The notes: generated by a model not told the origin, from the letters alone. Shown: positions 27,900 through 37,657, counted from the first letter of the stretch. The stretch is 64,000 nt of DNA from Modicisalibacter muralis (GCF_900102945.1 NZ_FNGI01000002.1:186001-250000); one strand, 5' to 3'. Made by a program: numbers and translations.

Positions 27900-28973
27900 T
27901 TAACTACGGTCTAGCTTTGACTTCCCGATATCCAGCTTACCTTTAATGACGTAACTCCTTAATTCGCGCAGCCTACGATAATAGGCAAGCAATACCCGCA
28001 ACTGCCGAAGGGGATTAGACTCTATCGAGTCAAACTGCTGCCTAAAACCCTTCCAGTCCATAAGCTCAAAAAAAGTATCAACGAAAACCGACAGGGCTTC
28101 TTTAGTATCAGCTGTCAGCTTTTCACTTATTGAACCAGACTCTTTCTCAAACCCCGATATACGATTTTGGTCAAAAAACCTATAAACTGACCTATAAAAG
28201 GACTCCATTTCCTGAAACTTAACTTCATCAACAATTATATCAGAGCTTTTTTCTATGCTTTTAGCCATTCTGGGCAAAAGATTGAGCTTAATGTGCCCCG
28301 GTGAGTTATACCTAAGCTCTTGGAGCCTCGCCCTATGAATAGAAGGAATTACATTACGAAGCCCAGTAAATATATTGACCGCACTAAAGCCCCCTCCCCA
28401 ACTCCCCATAAGCCTCCCCAACTTATGCCTCACAGCAGACCTTTTTAGGTGCTCTAAGCCGTAGTGAAATGAGTAAAGCTGTTTATAGAGCTGAGGTATT
28501 CTTTGAATATCATCTATATAAAGATCTCCATCCAGGCCAAGATAGTAGTCCTGAGGCGAGTCTTCACGCAAAGCTACCGCAGCATTAGTCGCAATATCAT
28601 CTGTCAAAAATGAGTCTTTTTCTGGACGATACTCTTCGGGCAGGTGAGAAAAATCAGTGCGAATAAATGCGCTTCTGCGGCCAGCTCTGCTAACACTAAA
28701 AACTATCAATTCCGAAGAATCAGCCATGATATTTCTTAAGGGTAACACACTGCCAAGATAACCCTTAAGTTGATCACGATCGACCGCAACCATACACCAA
28801 CGGTTCTTAGTATTGTTACAATCCAACCATACAAAAAGAAAATCTTCATCCTCGTCATTTTTAAAAAGACTAAGTAAAGGACCTTCAAAATTTATCAGAT
28901 CGGCATTCCAATAAAAGCTCCCAAGAGAATTACCCTTGACAACCTCTCCGGGCACTCTAACAAATCCGTTCAC
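27900..28973 (-). CDS. unknown protein, second gene of a two-gene cassette
   Basis: A 357-residue protein I cannot assign with confidence. The first 110 residues (FEGPLLSLFKN, FLFVWLDCNNTKNRWCMVAV, LKGYLGSVLPLRNIM) look like a beta-rich domain similar in pattern to the DUF6575 type. The rest is mostly helical and ends with a basic stretch. It has no membrane segment, no signal peptide and no obvious catalytic motif. The GTG start overlaps the upstream gene's stop (GTGA), so the two proteins are made together. The gene is lower in GC than the hsd genes and sits at the cargo end of the element. Confidence 0.72.
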   Translation of the reverse strand: MNGFVRVPGEVVKGNSLGSFYWNADLINFEGPLLSLFKNDEDEDFLFVWLDCNNTKNRWCMVAVDRDQLKGYLGSVLPLRNIMADSSELIVFSVSRAGRRSAFIRTDFSHLPEEYRPEKDSFLTDDIATNAAVALREDSPQDYYLGLDGDLYIDDIQRIPQLYKQLYSFHYGLEHLKRSAVRHKLGRLMGSWGGGFSAVNIFTGLRNVIPSIHRARLQELRYNSPGHIKLNLLPRMAKSIEKSSDIIVDEVKFQEMESFYRSVYRFFDQNRISGFEKESGSISEKLTADTKEALSVFVDTFFELMDWKGFRQQFDSIESNPLRQLRVLLAYYRRLRELRSYVIKGKLDIGKSKLDRS

Positions 28974-29401
28974 TTTATTTCTCCAGAGACACTAAATGCC
29001 GCAAGGAGATTAGCATCGGCGCTAAGATGCAAATCAAAATGACCAAAACGGTCCGGCGGAGTGCAGATGCCGTCTGCTGGAGTTAGTTTTCCATATGCGA
29101 CAGACCCACCAAAAATTTTACGAGCTCTTTTGAAGTTACGTTCCAAATTTTTAAAAGCCGATTCACTTTGAGCCCGAGACGTGTACAGAGAGATGCCCCA
29201 GCATGAACACTTTTTTGCCAGATCTTCTTCTCTATGCAAACGCGGTGGGTTCTTCACTGCTTGAGGATAAAAACACTCATGGCTCAACGGATTACTTACC
29301 CATCGCCAAGCTTCTAGCTCGACTGCCGCTGCATCAGGAGGGGGGCAAGTTCCTCCGCTGTTTCTAACTTCTTCAACCCCTTCTGCGTACTTAAGATTCA
29401 T
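28970..29401 (-). CDS. unknown protein, first gene of a two-gene cassette
   Basis: A 143-residue protein with no family I recognise. Trp, Cys and charged residues cluster in WRWVSNPLSHECFYPQAV and KKCSCWGISLYTS, followed by helical SAFKNLERNFKRARKIFG. A late short-strand region resembles small alpha/beta proteins (GHFDLHLSADANLL). The ribosome site is weak. It is coupled to the 357-residue gene by a four-base overlap and lies 265 bases downstream of hsdR on the same strand, so it may share that transcript or have its own promoter in the gap. Confidence 0.68.
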   Translation of the reverse strand: MNLKYAEGVEEVRNSGGTCPPPDAAAVELEAWRWVSNPLSHECFYPQAVKNPPRLHREEDLAKKCSCWGISLYTSRAQSESAFKNLERNFKRARKIFGGSVAYGKLTPADGICTPPDRFGHFDLHLSADANLLAAFSVSGEIK

Positions 29402-29666
29402 AATTATTCACTAAATTCTTTGGAACGGCTCGAATCCGATTAAAGTTGAAAGATCGAAAGGCTCTTGACGTTATCTCCTCTGTGGGGGCTTGTACCACAC
29501 CTTACTCCCTAGCTCCAAATTTCCTACCACCTTTTCGCAGCGAAAATTAGCAGCCAGAGGAGGCCCGATTCTCACATAAGGCGTACGAGGGGGCCGTACG
29601 GCGCATTTTGTGACTGCCGCCGCAATGACGGGCATTTCAGCGGCTACCCATGTCGGCACTCATGGA

Positions 29667-32627
29667 TTAGTAATATTCCCGAATGTACTCGTACGAGCGC
29701 TCGAAAAGCTCACTGTCCTGGTGCAGCTTGTACTTGAACAATTTCTTCCTCAGAGCCAGCTTGACCTCCCTCTCCCCTGCATGGGTGGCCTGCCAACCAT
29801 CGAACCGTACCGCACGCACGATCTCATCGATGTCATCAACGATCCGCTTGACCATGACGGGAGTATCACCGCACTTGGCTTCCTCGAACAATCCGGTGAG
29901 GGCAGCCTTCCCTCTATCCAGGTCTTCCTCTACGGGTGTCTCACGCTCGACCCTGACGACGTCCTTGGCCAGCTCCAAGAGCTGCTTGAGGAACTCGATG
30001 CTGATCAGTACACCGTTCTCATGTCGTTTCTTCAGGTCTTCGAGGCGTTCCGCCAAGGCCTTGTACTTGGGGTTATGGGAGTGCTTGCGAAGCCGGCCAG
30101 TGAGCTTGACCGATATCTCCTTGGCCTTCTTCTCGGGGTCTGGGCTGCCCAGCACAGCCTCAAGCAGCTCGGCATCCAGTACGAGCGTGTCCAGATCATC
30201 ACGCACGGTATCGACGTGTACGTTCTCATGGATCATCTCGATGGTCTTGGCACCCAGGGTATGCCACAACAGCTTGCCCGTACCGGTGGAGGGCTTCAGC
30301 GACTCGTAGACCTGAGCCAGCCAGCGGTAGTCGATCTCATGAGGCTTGAGCACCGGGTCTGGCGACAAGGCCTCCCAGATCCGATTGAGGATGCTGAAGT
30401 CGGAGGCGAACGCATCTCGCAGATCGTCGCTGGGCAAGCAGTCCTGAGCCGCGATGAGGCCCTCATAGCCAGTGAGGGTGCGGTCCACACCTGCAAAGTA
30501 CTCGAGACACTTCTGGATGGCGATAGGTAGCATCGCAGCGAGTTCCGCGATGTTGCTCACCGCTTTCTTCACACTCTCCTCATCGAACTTCAGAGCCTGG
30601 GCCACATCATCGAAGACCCCAAGGTAGTCCACGATCAAGCCATGGGTCTTCTGCTCGCCATAGGGTCGGTTCGTTCGGCAGATCGCCTGCAATAGCGTGT
30701 GATCCCTCAGCGGCTTGTCTAAGTACATGGTCTGCAGTATCGGTGCGTCGAAGCCAGTGAGCAGCTTCGAGGTGACGATGATGATCTTGAGAGGATCCTT
30801 GGGATCACGAAACCGATCCAGGAGTTTCTCCTCGGCATCACGGTCACGTCTGAAGTCAGCGTACTCATCTTCTCCGCTGTTGACCGACATGACGATATCC
30901 GAGGTTTCAGGAGGAAGGTGCTTGTCCAGCTCCTGCTTATAGAGCAGGCAGCTCGGGCGGTCGAGCGTAACCACCTGAGCACCAAAGCCGTTTGGCGCTA
31001 CCTTCTCTTTGTAGTGCTTGGCCACGTCGGCACAGATCGCACTGACTCGCTTCGGTGCCTTTACCAGGATCGCCATCTTCGCAGCCGCACGGCCAACCTT
31101 GTCTCTGTCCTCGTCAGTCAGCCCCTCGGTCAGCTCCGCGTAGGCTTCCTCGATGGCTTGCTGGTCAATATGCAGATCCACCAAGCGTGGCTCGAAATGC
31201 AGCTCCTTGGTTGCCCCATCACGAATCGAGTCATTCAGACCATAGCGGCTCATATAACCGTTCTCGTCCACCTCCGCCCCGAAGGCATAGAAGGTGTTTC
31301 GATCCGCACGATTGATAGGCGTACCGGTCAAGCCAAACAGAAAGGCATTGGGCAGGGCTTCGCGCATCTTGCGCCCAAGGTCCCCCTCCTGTGTACGGTG
31401 TGCCTCGTCCACCATGACGATGATGTTGTCACGGTCATTGAGCACCCCTTCGGCTTCACCGAACTTATGGATCGTCGTGATCACTACCTTGCGCACGTCA
31501 TTGGCGAGAAGAGCAGAAAGCTCCTTCCGGCTCTCTGTCCGAACCAGGTTCGCCATGTCCGCCGCGTAGAAGGTGCCCGCGATCTGGCTGTCCAGATCGA
31601 TCCGATCCACCACCACCAGTACGGTAGGGTTCTTTAAGGTGGGGTGGAGGCGAAGCTTGCGAGATGCGAACAGCATCAGCAGCGACTTGCCTGAGCCCTG
31701 AAAATGCCAGATCAACCCCTTGCGAGGCTGGCCCGCCACCACCCGCTCAACAATCTTGTTTACCCCCTCCACCTGCTGGTAGCGAGCAATGATCTTGATC
31801 CGCTGCTTGCCCTTCTGAGTGGCGAAGGCAGTGAAGTTGGCCAACAGATCCAGCACCATCGCAGGCTTTAGCATCGAGATGACGGACTTCTCTACCTCCC
31901 CTAGAGACTGCAGACCATTCTCATCCGTCCGCCATGGCCCCCAGAGATCCACCGGCATACGCACGGAGCCATAGCGGTACTCCTTGCCCTCGGTGGCCAC
32001 GGAGAACAGGTTGGGCACGAATAGCTCGGGGATGTTCTGCTCGTAATCGTCGCGGACCTGGATCGCGCCATCAAACCAGCTCTGGCTGGAGCGCACCGGA
32101 GTCTTGGCCTCGATCAGCACGAGTGGTAAGCCATTGACCAGCAGGACCAGATCAGCGCGCTTCTCGGTTTTGCCAGCTCGGAAGATGTATTGCTGGGTGA
32201 CGACGTAGGTGTTCAGCTCCAGGTCATCAAAGTCGATCAATCGAACGGTGACATGCTCACCGTTCGGTCCGAAAGGCATCGAACGCTCACCCAGAAGCCA
32301 GGCTGAAAACTCCTCGTTGGCTTTCACCAACCCGTCCGAGCGAGCCCCCAGGATGATCGCACGCAACCGGTAGAGCACATCATCAACTCGGGTTGGAGTG
32401 GAAGCGATGTCGGGATTCAACCGAACCAGAGCATCTCGCAAGTAAGGCTCAACGATGGCCTCCTGAGGCTGGCGTGGGAGGTTGCCGGAGCCGACGTAAT
32501 GCCAGCCGAGTCCGGCAAGATCCCTGCCCTGACGAGCGAGGCCGTGGGCAACAGAGGTATGAGCCGCACTACCGGCAAGGCGGTTACGGATGAAGGCTTC
32601 GACGGTATTGGCTTCGTTGAATGTCAT
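29667..32627 (-). CDS. hsdR: type I restriction endonuclease subunit R
   Basis: The 986-residue DNA translocase and nuclease of a type I restriction system. The N-terminal PD-(D/E)xK nuclease ends in PLVLIEAKTPV (catalytic Glu and Lys). The SF2 motor follows, with Walker A (FQGSGKSLLML), the DEAH box (VMVDEAHRTQEG), motif III (FGLTGTPI) and late helicase motifs (LLTGFDAPILQTMYLDKPL, LLQAICRTNRPY). A helical C-terminal region mediates assembly with the methylase. It overlaps hsdS by ATGA, so the whole hsd set is one transcript. Everything needed for cutting unmodified DNA appears intact. Confidence 0.96.
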   Translation of the reverse strand: MTFNEANTVEAFIRNRLAGSAAHTSVAHGLARQGRDLAGLGWHYVGSGNLPRQPQEAIVEPYLRDALVRLNPDIASTPTRVDDVLYRLRAIILGARSDGLVKANEEFSAWLLGERSMPFGPNGEHVTVRLIDFDDLELNTYVVTQQYIFRAGKTEKRADLVLLVNGLPLVLIEAKTPVRSSQSWFDGAIQVRDDYEQNIPELFVPNLFSVATEGKEYRYGSVRMPVDLWGPWRTDENGLQSLGEVEKSVISMLKPAMVLDLLANFTAFATQKGKQRIKIIARYQQVEGVNKIVERVVAGQPRKGLIWHFQGSGKSLLMLFASRKLRLHPTLKNPTVLVVVDRIDLDSQIAGTFYAADMANLVRTESRKELSALLANDVRKVVITTIHKFGEAEGVLNDRDNIIVMVDEAHRTQEGDLGRKMREALPNAFLFGLTGTPINRADRNTFYAFGAEVDENGYMSRYGLNDSIRDGATKELHFEPRLVDLHIDQQAIEEAYAELTEGLTDEDRDKVGRAAAKMAILVKAPKRVSAICADVAKHYKEKVAPNGFGAQVVTLDRPSCLLYKQELDKHLPPETSDIVMSVNSGEDEYADFRRDRDAEEKLLDRFRDPKDPLKIIIVTSKLLTGFDAPILQTMYLDKPLRDHTLLQAICRTNRPYGEQKTHGLIVDYLGVFDDVAQALKFDEESVKKAVSNIAELAAMLPIAIQKCLEYFAGVDRTLTGYEGLIAAQDCLPSDDLRDAFASDFSILNRIWEALSPDPVLKPHEIDYRWLAQVYESLKPSTGTGKLLWHTLGAKTIEMIHENVHVDTVRDDLDTLVLDAELLEAVLGSPDPEKKAKEISVKLTGRLRKHSHNPKYKALAERLEDLKKRHENGVLISIEFLKQLLELAKDVVRVERETPVEEDLDRGKAALTGLFEEAKCGDTPVMVKRIVDDIDEIVRAVRFDGWQATHAGEREVKLALRKKLFKYKLHQDSELFERSYEYIREYY

Positions 32628-33820
32628 GGTGATGTCGCTTCGGAAATGACGTTGGCGATCAATCGTTTCGTTTCATTTATCCGATCTTTAATCGCTTCCA
32701 CCGCAGATCGATTAGCCTGAAGAATCTCTACGGTTTCTCGCTGATACTTTAAGGGCGGCAAAGGAATGAGGACTTTCTTTAAGTTTGTTGCATTCACATT
32801 AGTTTGGCTCACACCTCTTGTAGCAAAAGACATAACCTGACGGCGCCCAATAGGAGCATTCAGAAATGCACATAGATATTCAGGATCGAGGCGCTCTCTG
32901 TTCGTCGTCAACCGAACGAGATATGAGGCGAAAACGTGATCCCCCGAAAGGGTATAAACACCTGTACGACCCACCAGTTCATAGCTATTGGTACGGTTGA
33001 AGAGAACATCACCTTTTTTTAGCCGATACCTATCGAATTCCGTCACACTCAGGTCAATGAACTTAATATCGTTCTCGACAACACGGCCATTTTCTAGGTT
33101 CATCATTCGGAGCATTGGATACTTCCCAGCACTACCAGCCTCTTCCGAAAGGCCGTACTGTGCAGAGTTTATCTCTTTTCCTAAAGGTCGAAGCGGCCAG
33201 TTGTGGTGAAAAAAACCTACTCGCTCATGGTGTGAGTAACCTGAAAAACTTTTACCACGCATACGGCTGTCAATTGTCGCTACTGTTACTGCCCGAAGGG
33301 CATCGAGGGAGTTCTGTAGCTCAGATTGAATACGCATGCTTGCTGTCAGAGCCTTCACCAACCGTGCCTGCTCCTTAATTGGAGGCAACAGAAATTCCTC
33401 TCTGGCTAGCGCCTTCCAATTGATAGTTGGTGATAGAGACCCGACAGAGATGCTTATCGCCCGCTCCATGAACAAATCGCTCTGCATGAAGAACGGAAGG
33501 AAATCAGGCAGCACATTCTCTGGCTTTGCACGCAATACCATTGCATGTGCCGAACAGATTCCCTCCGTATCAGCCACTGCTACCTTACGCTGATAGACAC
33601 GACGTTTTCCAAAAATGATGTCTCCTGGTTGAAACCGAAGCTTGGTGGATTCAACCTCGCTAGGATCACCCCACCGCCGAATCCGCAAGCTATCCGCCTC
33701 AAGGTGCTCCAGCCCAACATAACGCTCAACATCAGCCTCTTCAGGGAGTACCCGATCATTGATCTGATCAGCCAGCTCATCGAACCGGTAGGGGATCAAT
33801 TTTGAGGATCGATCAAGCAT
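32624..33820 (-). CDS. hsdS: type I restriction specificity subunit S
   Basis: A 398-residue DNA-recognition subunit with two target recognition domains (about residues 1-160 and 190-350), each followed by a helical conserved region (IKEQARLVKALTASMRIQ and LKYQRETVEILQANRSAVEA). Each domain reads one half of a split site and positions one methyltransferase. FARNTIACAEQ-like text on the other strand is a shadow. It overlaps the upstream methyltransferase gene by eight bases and hsdR by four. The recognition sequence cannot be read from the protein by eye. Confidence 0.94.
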   Translation of the reverse strand: MLDRSSKLIPYRFDELADQINDRVLPEEADVERYVGLEHLEADSLRIRRWGDPSEVESTKLRFQPGDIIFGKRRVYQRKVAVADTEGICSAHAMVLRAKPENVLPDFLPFFMQSDLFMERAISISVGSLSPTINWKALAREEFLLPPIKEQARLVKALTASMRIQSELQNSLDALRAVTVATIDSRMRGKSFSGYSHHERVGFFHHNWPLRPLGKEINSAQYGLSEEAGSAGKYPMLRMMNLENGRVVENDIKFIDLSVTEFDRYRLKKGDVLFNRTNSYELVGRTGVYTLSGDHVFASYLVRLTTNRERLDPEYLCAFLNAPIGRRQVMSFATRGVSQTNVNATNLKKVLIPLPPLKYQRETVEILQANRSAVEAIKDRINETKRLIANVISEATSP

Positions 33821-35321
33821 GACTCACCTCTTCGACAACCAAGCCATCCAGCGTACTGACCAGAGCATCCATGCCGGTCCAGAACTCGCGACCTTGGGTA
33901 TCAAAACCATCCCAAACTGACTTCAGTGTTACGGCTTCTCCGTAAGCCACTCCTGCTTTTACCTTCTTCACATAGCGGGCTATAGAAAGGTCTCCCTCAG
34001 CAGCCAACACCTCGTCAGTGCTGACCACCGCCGCGAAGCCAGGCTGATCCTCAAAGGCTTGGTAGGCCGTCAGGATACGTTCCTGATGTCCAGGTCTCAG
34101 GAAGCTCTGTGCACGCTCTCGGGATATATCTTTGAGCGCATCGATGAACTGGATGCGACCCTGCCGCTCTGCTGGCTTGTGGCTACGGCAGATGACAACG
34201 CAGGCCTCCATGGGCGAGTTGTAGAACAAGCCAGGCCCAAGACCCAGCACGCACTCGACCAGATCAGCCTCGATGAGCTTACGTCGCATCTCGGCTTCTT
34301 CGTTACGGAACAGCACGCCATGCGGGAACAAGATCGCACAGCGTCCGGTTTCCGGGTCCATGCTCTTCAGGATGTGCTGGAAGAAGGCGTAATCCGCCCT
34401 ACCCTGCGGAGGGGTCCCGAGGAAGTTTCGTCCCCAGGGGTCATCCTTCCAGACCTCGCGGTTCCACTTTTTGATTGAGTAGGGGGGATTGGCCAGCACC
34501 ACATCGAAGTTGCGGGGCTTGTCCCCCTCGATGAAAGCTGGGCTCTGCAGGGTGTTCCCACTGGCGATGTGGAAGTCCTCCACACCGTGGATCACCAGGT
34601 TCATCCGTGCGATAGCTGCGGTGATCGTGATCAGTTCCTGCCCATACAAGCCAATAGTGCGAGTATCTCCGCCCCGCCGCTTCACCTCAGCGATGCACGA
34701 GATCAGCATCCCCCCGGTGCCACAGGTGGGGTCGTAGATGCTCTCATTCGACTTCGGCTCGAGCATCTGAGCCATGAGGTGCACCAGGGTCCGATTAGTA
34801 TAGAACTCCTGGGCCGTGTGGCCGCTGTCGTCGGCAAACTTCTTGATCAGGTATTCGTAGGCATTGCCCAGCTCATCCTCCGGCACGGCCTTCAGCGTCA
34901 GCTCATGCCGGGAGAAGTGTTCTATCAGATTCTTGAGTGTGGCATCGGGCATCTGTCCCTTGTCGGTCCAGGGTGCATTTCCGAACACCCCCTGCAGCCG
35001 CTCAGGGTTGGCCGTCTCGATCGTCTGGAAGGCAGAGAGTAAGGCTCGCCCCACATCGTGGGTCACGCTGCGCACGTCCTTCCAGTGAGCGCCTTCGGGG
35101 ATGACGTAGCGGTCGTTGGCAACAGCAGCCGCGTAGCCAGAGGCTCCGGTCTCATCAAAGATGCTCCGGTAGTCCTCGTCCCACACATCCGAGAGACGCT
35201 TGAAGAACATCAGCGGGAAGATGTACTGCTTGTAGTCGCTAGCATCCACCAGGCCGCGCAGCAGCGTGGCGGCTCCCCAGAGATAGCTTTCCAGTTCACG
35301 CTGAGAGAGATGCTCGCTCAT
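33813..35321 (-). CDS. hsdM: type I methyltransferase subunit M2 (NPPY family)
   Basis: A 502-residue class I DNA amino-methyltransferase with the HsdM N-terminal helical domain (YIFPLMFFKRLSDVWDEDY), the SAM-binding motif I region (YDPTCGTGGMLISCIAEV) and catalytic motif IV VVLANPPYSIKKWN. Motif IV is NPPY, whereas the adjacent paralog has NPPF. In the type I systems with two M subunits that I recall from the literature (Morgan and colleagues, Nucleic Acids Research 2016), NPPY subunits make N4-methylcytosine. The ATG at 35321 overlaps the first methyltransferase stop by ATGA with AAGGGGG upstream; a GTG three codons earlier is the alternative. Confidence 0.94.
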   Translation of the reverse strand: MSEHLSQRELESYLWGAATLLRGLVDASDYKQYIFPLMFFKRLSDVWDEDYRSIFDETGASGYAAAVANDRYVIPEGAHWKDVRSVTHDVGRALLSAFQTIETANPERLQGVFGNAPWTDKGQMPDATLKNLIEHFSRHELTLKAVPEDELGNAYEYLIKKFADDSGHTAQEFYTNRTLVHLMAQMLEPKSNESIYDPTCGTGGMLISCIAEVKRRGGDTRTIGLYGQELITITAAIARMNLVIHGVEDFHIASGNTLQSPAFIEGDKPRNFDVVLANPPYSIKKWNREVWKDDPWGRNFLGTPPQGRADYAFFQHILKSMDPETGRCAILFPHGVLFRNEEAEMRRKLIEADLVECVLGLGPGLFYNSPMEACVVICRSHKPAERQGRIQFIDALKDISRERAQSFLRPGHQERILTAYQAFEDQPGFAAVVSTDEVLAAEGDLSIARYVKKVKAGVAYGEAVTLKSVWDGFDTQGREFWTGMDALVSTLDGLVVEEVSHA

Positions 35322-36817
35322 TTCAGCCACCCCCCTTCGTTCAGCACCTTGCGCAGGTGGTCTTCGGCTGCCCTTGCCTGCTCCAAGGCAGTCTTGAAGT
35401 CCTTCATGGCTTCCGGGAGTGGAGGAATGTCCTCACCGATCGGTGGCAATACGTAGCGCGAGATGTTCAAAGTCCAACCTTCCTTTTTGATCTCATCCAG
35501 CGTGACGACCTTGGCGCGATCCTCAACATCCTCGAAGGCGTGGTACCACCCAACGATCTGCTCACTGTGCTCGGGATCCAAGAAGTTCTGAGCTCGTCCC
35601 TTACGGAACAGGCTAGAGGCATCGATGATCAGCACCTTGTTCTTGCGCTCCACTGGCTTGTAACGACGCAGGATGACGATGCAGCCAGCCAGTTGGGTGC
35701 CATAGAAGAGGTTGGGAGCCAGTCCGATCACCGCCTCGATGAGGTCATTCTCCAGAAGGGCCTGACGAATCTTGCCCTCGGCCGCCTTACGGAACAGCGC
35801 CCCCTGGGGCAGTACCACCGCCATGCGGCCGTTGCCCGTCGAAGCCATGGAAGCAACCATGTGCTGCACAAAGGCATAGTCACCGTAGTTCTCAGGGGGC
35901 AGCCCATATTGGGCACGGGACCACGGATCAGACTCCCAGAGATCACGGCCCCACCCCTTCAGAGAGAACGGAGGGTTGGCGATCACGCAGTCGAAAGTAG
36001 CCAGGCCACCGGTACTGGAATCGGAGAAAGCTGGATTCCTGAGGGTGTCCTCACGGGCTACCTGGAAGTCCTCGATGCCATGCAGAACCAGATTCATGCG
36101 AGCAATGGCGGAGGTGGTCAGGTTCTTCTCCTGCCCATAGATCTTGCCGTAGAAGGTTCTGGGGTCGCCTCCCTTGCGCATCACATGCTCGATGGCACCC
36201 AGTAGCATGCCCCCGGTACCACAGGCCGGGTCATAGATGCTCCCCCCCTCCTGAGGATCGAGCATCTCCACCATCATTCGTACGACGCTGCGGGGGGTGT
36301 AGAACTCTCCGGCCTTGTTGCGGCGCGTGACGTCCGCGAACTTCCCTACCAGATACTCGTAGGCATCACCCAGCGCATCGGTGCTCACCGAATTACCCAG
36401 TGGGATCTTTGAGAACGCCTCGATCAGGTCCTTCAGCAGTTCGTCCGAGAACTTCTCCTTGTTGGACCAGTCCGCCGTGCCGAACACCCTGAACAGCGTG
36501 TCCGGGTTCGCACGCTCGATCTCCTGCATGGCACGGTGCAGTGCGGCGCCCACGTTCGTCGGGGTCCCTCGCACATCCTTCCAGTGGCATCCTACAGGCA
36601 CTGTGAAGCGGTGCACCTCGGGGAAGTGAGAAGGGTCAGCCTCACCGAAGGTCTCAGCGGCTTCAGCCGTCTCCTCATCCCATACATCGCTGATACGCTT
36701 GAAGAACAGCAACGGGAGGATATAGCCCTTCCAGTCAGTTCGGTCGACCGCAGACCCACGCAGGTGGTTCGCCGCCTCCCATAGGGCAGACTTCAGATAC
36801 GGGCTACCATTCGTCAT
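35318..36817 (-). CDS. hsdM: type I methyltransferase subunit M1 (NPPF family)
   Basis: A 499-residue HsdM paralog and first gene of the restriction operon. The N-terminal helical domain (WKGYILPLLFFKRISDVWDE), motif I region YDPACGTGGMLLGAIEHV and catalytic motif IV CVIANPPFSLKGWG are all intact. NPPF is the usual type I form and makes N6-methyladenine. It is clearly homologous along its whole length to the next gene but diverged, so this is not a recent duplication. Expected complex: M1, M2 and S together, with R joining for restriction. Confidence 0.95.
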   Translation of the reverse strand: MTNGSPYLKSALWEAANHLRGSAVDRTDWKGYILPLLFFKRISDVWDEETAEAAETFGEADPSHFPEVHRFTVPVGCHWKDVRGTPTNVGAALHRAMQEIERANPDTLFRVFGTADWSNKEKFSDELLKDLIEAFSKIPLGNSVSTDALGDAYEYLVGKFADVTRRNKAGEFYTPRSVVRMMVEMLDPQEGGSIYDPACGTGGMLLGAIEHVMRKGGDPRTFYGKIYGQEKNLTTSAIARMNLVLHGIEDFQVAREDTLRNPAFSDSSTGGLATFDCVIANPPFSLKGWGRDLWESDPWSRAQYGLPPENYGDYAFVQHMVASMASTGNGRMAVVLPQGALFRKAAEGKIRQALLENDLIEAVIGLAPNLFYGTQLAGCIVILRRYKPVERKNKVLIIDASSLFRKGRAQNFLDPEHSEQIVGWYHAFEDVEDRAKVVTLDEIKKEGWTLNISRYVLPPIGEDIPPLPEAMKDFKTALEQARAAEDHLRKVLNEGGWLK

Positions 36818-37084
36818 GGCAAGCCCCGCTTGAAGCCAAGAATTGGTTGCCCAGTACAGAGTATTGCTGAATTTCTCTCATGTTTTCCGTATGTAAGCTT
36901 AAGTGCTGTTGAGGATGCCGGTTCACCCCTGAAGGGAGCCAAAAGTCACAGCCTGGCGGTATTAACAAGTGGGTTCGGACGATGTGGCCATCCCAACGAT
37001 ACATTTATAAAAATTACTGTAGAAGTTGTCTGTCGGGCCAATCATACACAAAGCGTCAGACGGGATGCAGCGGAGAACCTAAAA

Positions 37085-37569
37085 GTGCTACCAGCGTGCG
37101 ACGAGGAAAGAGCTCTGGAACGGCGAGTTTTACGCCTCCTTCGTGGGTGATCGCCGATGGGAGCTGGCACGCCGTCATGGCTTAATCGCCAGCGAGGGTG
37201 CGCCTGGTACTCGAAGACGCTCGACATGCTTTCCGAGGGTGATCGGTGCTGGTAAACATCCCCAAGACAGGTTACGTGGGCGTGGCCGAGGTGATTGGAG
37301 AGCAATGAGGTGAGTACCGATCAAGGCGATATGCGGTTACCGGTCATTGCAACGGCCAGTGGCATCCACATATTCACCGTGCTAACGATGAATATGACGA
37401 GGAGGCAGCGGAATATCTCGTGCCGGTCCGCTGGATCGCTTCATTCCCTGCCTCTCAGGCATTCAGCGAGGTCGGCCTGTTCGGCGACCAGAATACGGTC
37501 AGCAAACCCACAGCGCCAAAGTGGGAACATACCGTGACGCGCCTGAAGCATGCATGGAACATAGACTGA
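37085..37569 (+). pseudogene. frameshifted uncharacterised gene
   Basis: Three frames must be stitched to recover one protein. Frame one gives NGEFYASFVGDRRWELARRH; the next gives CAWYSKTLDMLSEGDRCW from about 37199; then VNIPKTGYVGVAEVIGEQ from about 37253; and finally ANDEYDEEAAEYLVPVRWI through NTVSKPTAPKWEHTV to a TGA at 37567. I recall uncharacterised proteins with the pattern NGEFYVSFG, WVNIPKTGYVGVG and EYFVPVRWI, often near restriction genes. At least three indels and a stop make expression of an intact product impossible. It is convergent in direction with the hsd operon. Confidence 0.7.
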
Positions 37570-37657
37570 TATGTCAATCCTAGTTGCAAGCAATGTGGGA
37601 GCTTGGACACACTTTCGATCATCTATCGAGTTTTAAGCTTAATTGGCTAGGATCTGG

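Noticed and set aside
29471-29659. A 62-codon minus-strand frame just after hsdR
   Set aside because: Proline/arginine-rich without a recognisable ribosome site or family; it could be a real small gene but I cannot support it.
29610-30530. A 306-codon plus-strand open frame
   Set aside because: It lies entirely antisense to hsdR, whose motifs are intact; the composition is that of a shadow frame.
36830-37150. Plus-strand open frames of 60-110 codons upstream of hsdM
   Set aside because: No ribosome site and no family-like sequence before 37085; probably the promoter region of the hsd operon and random frames.
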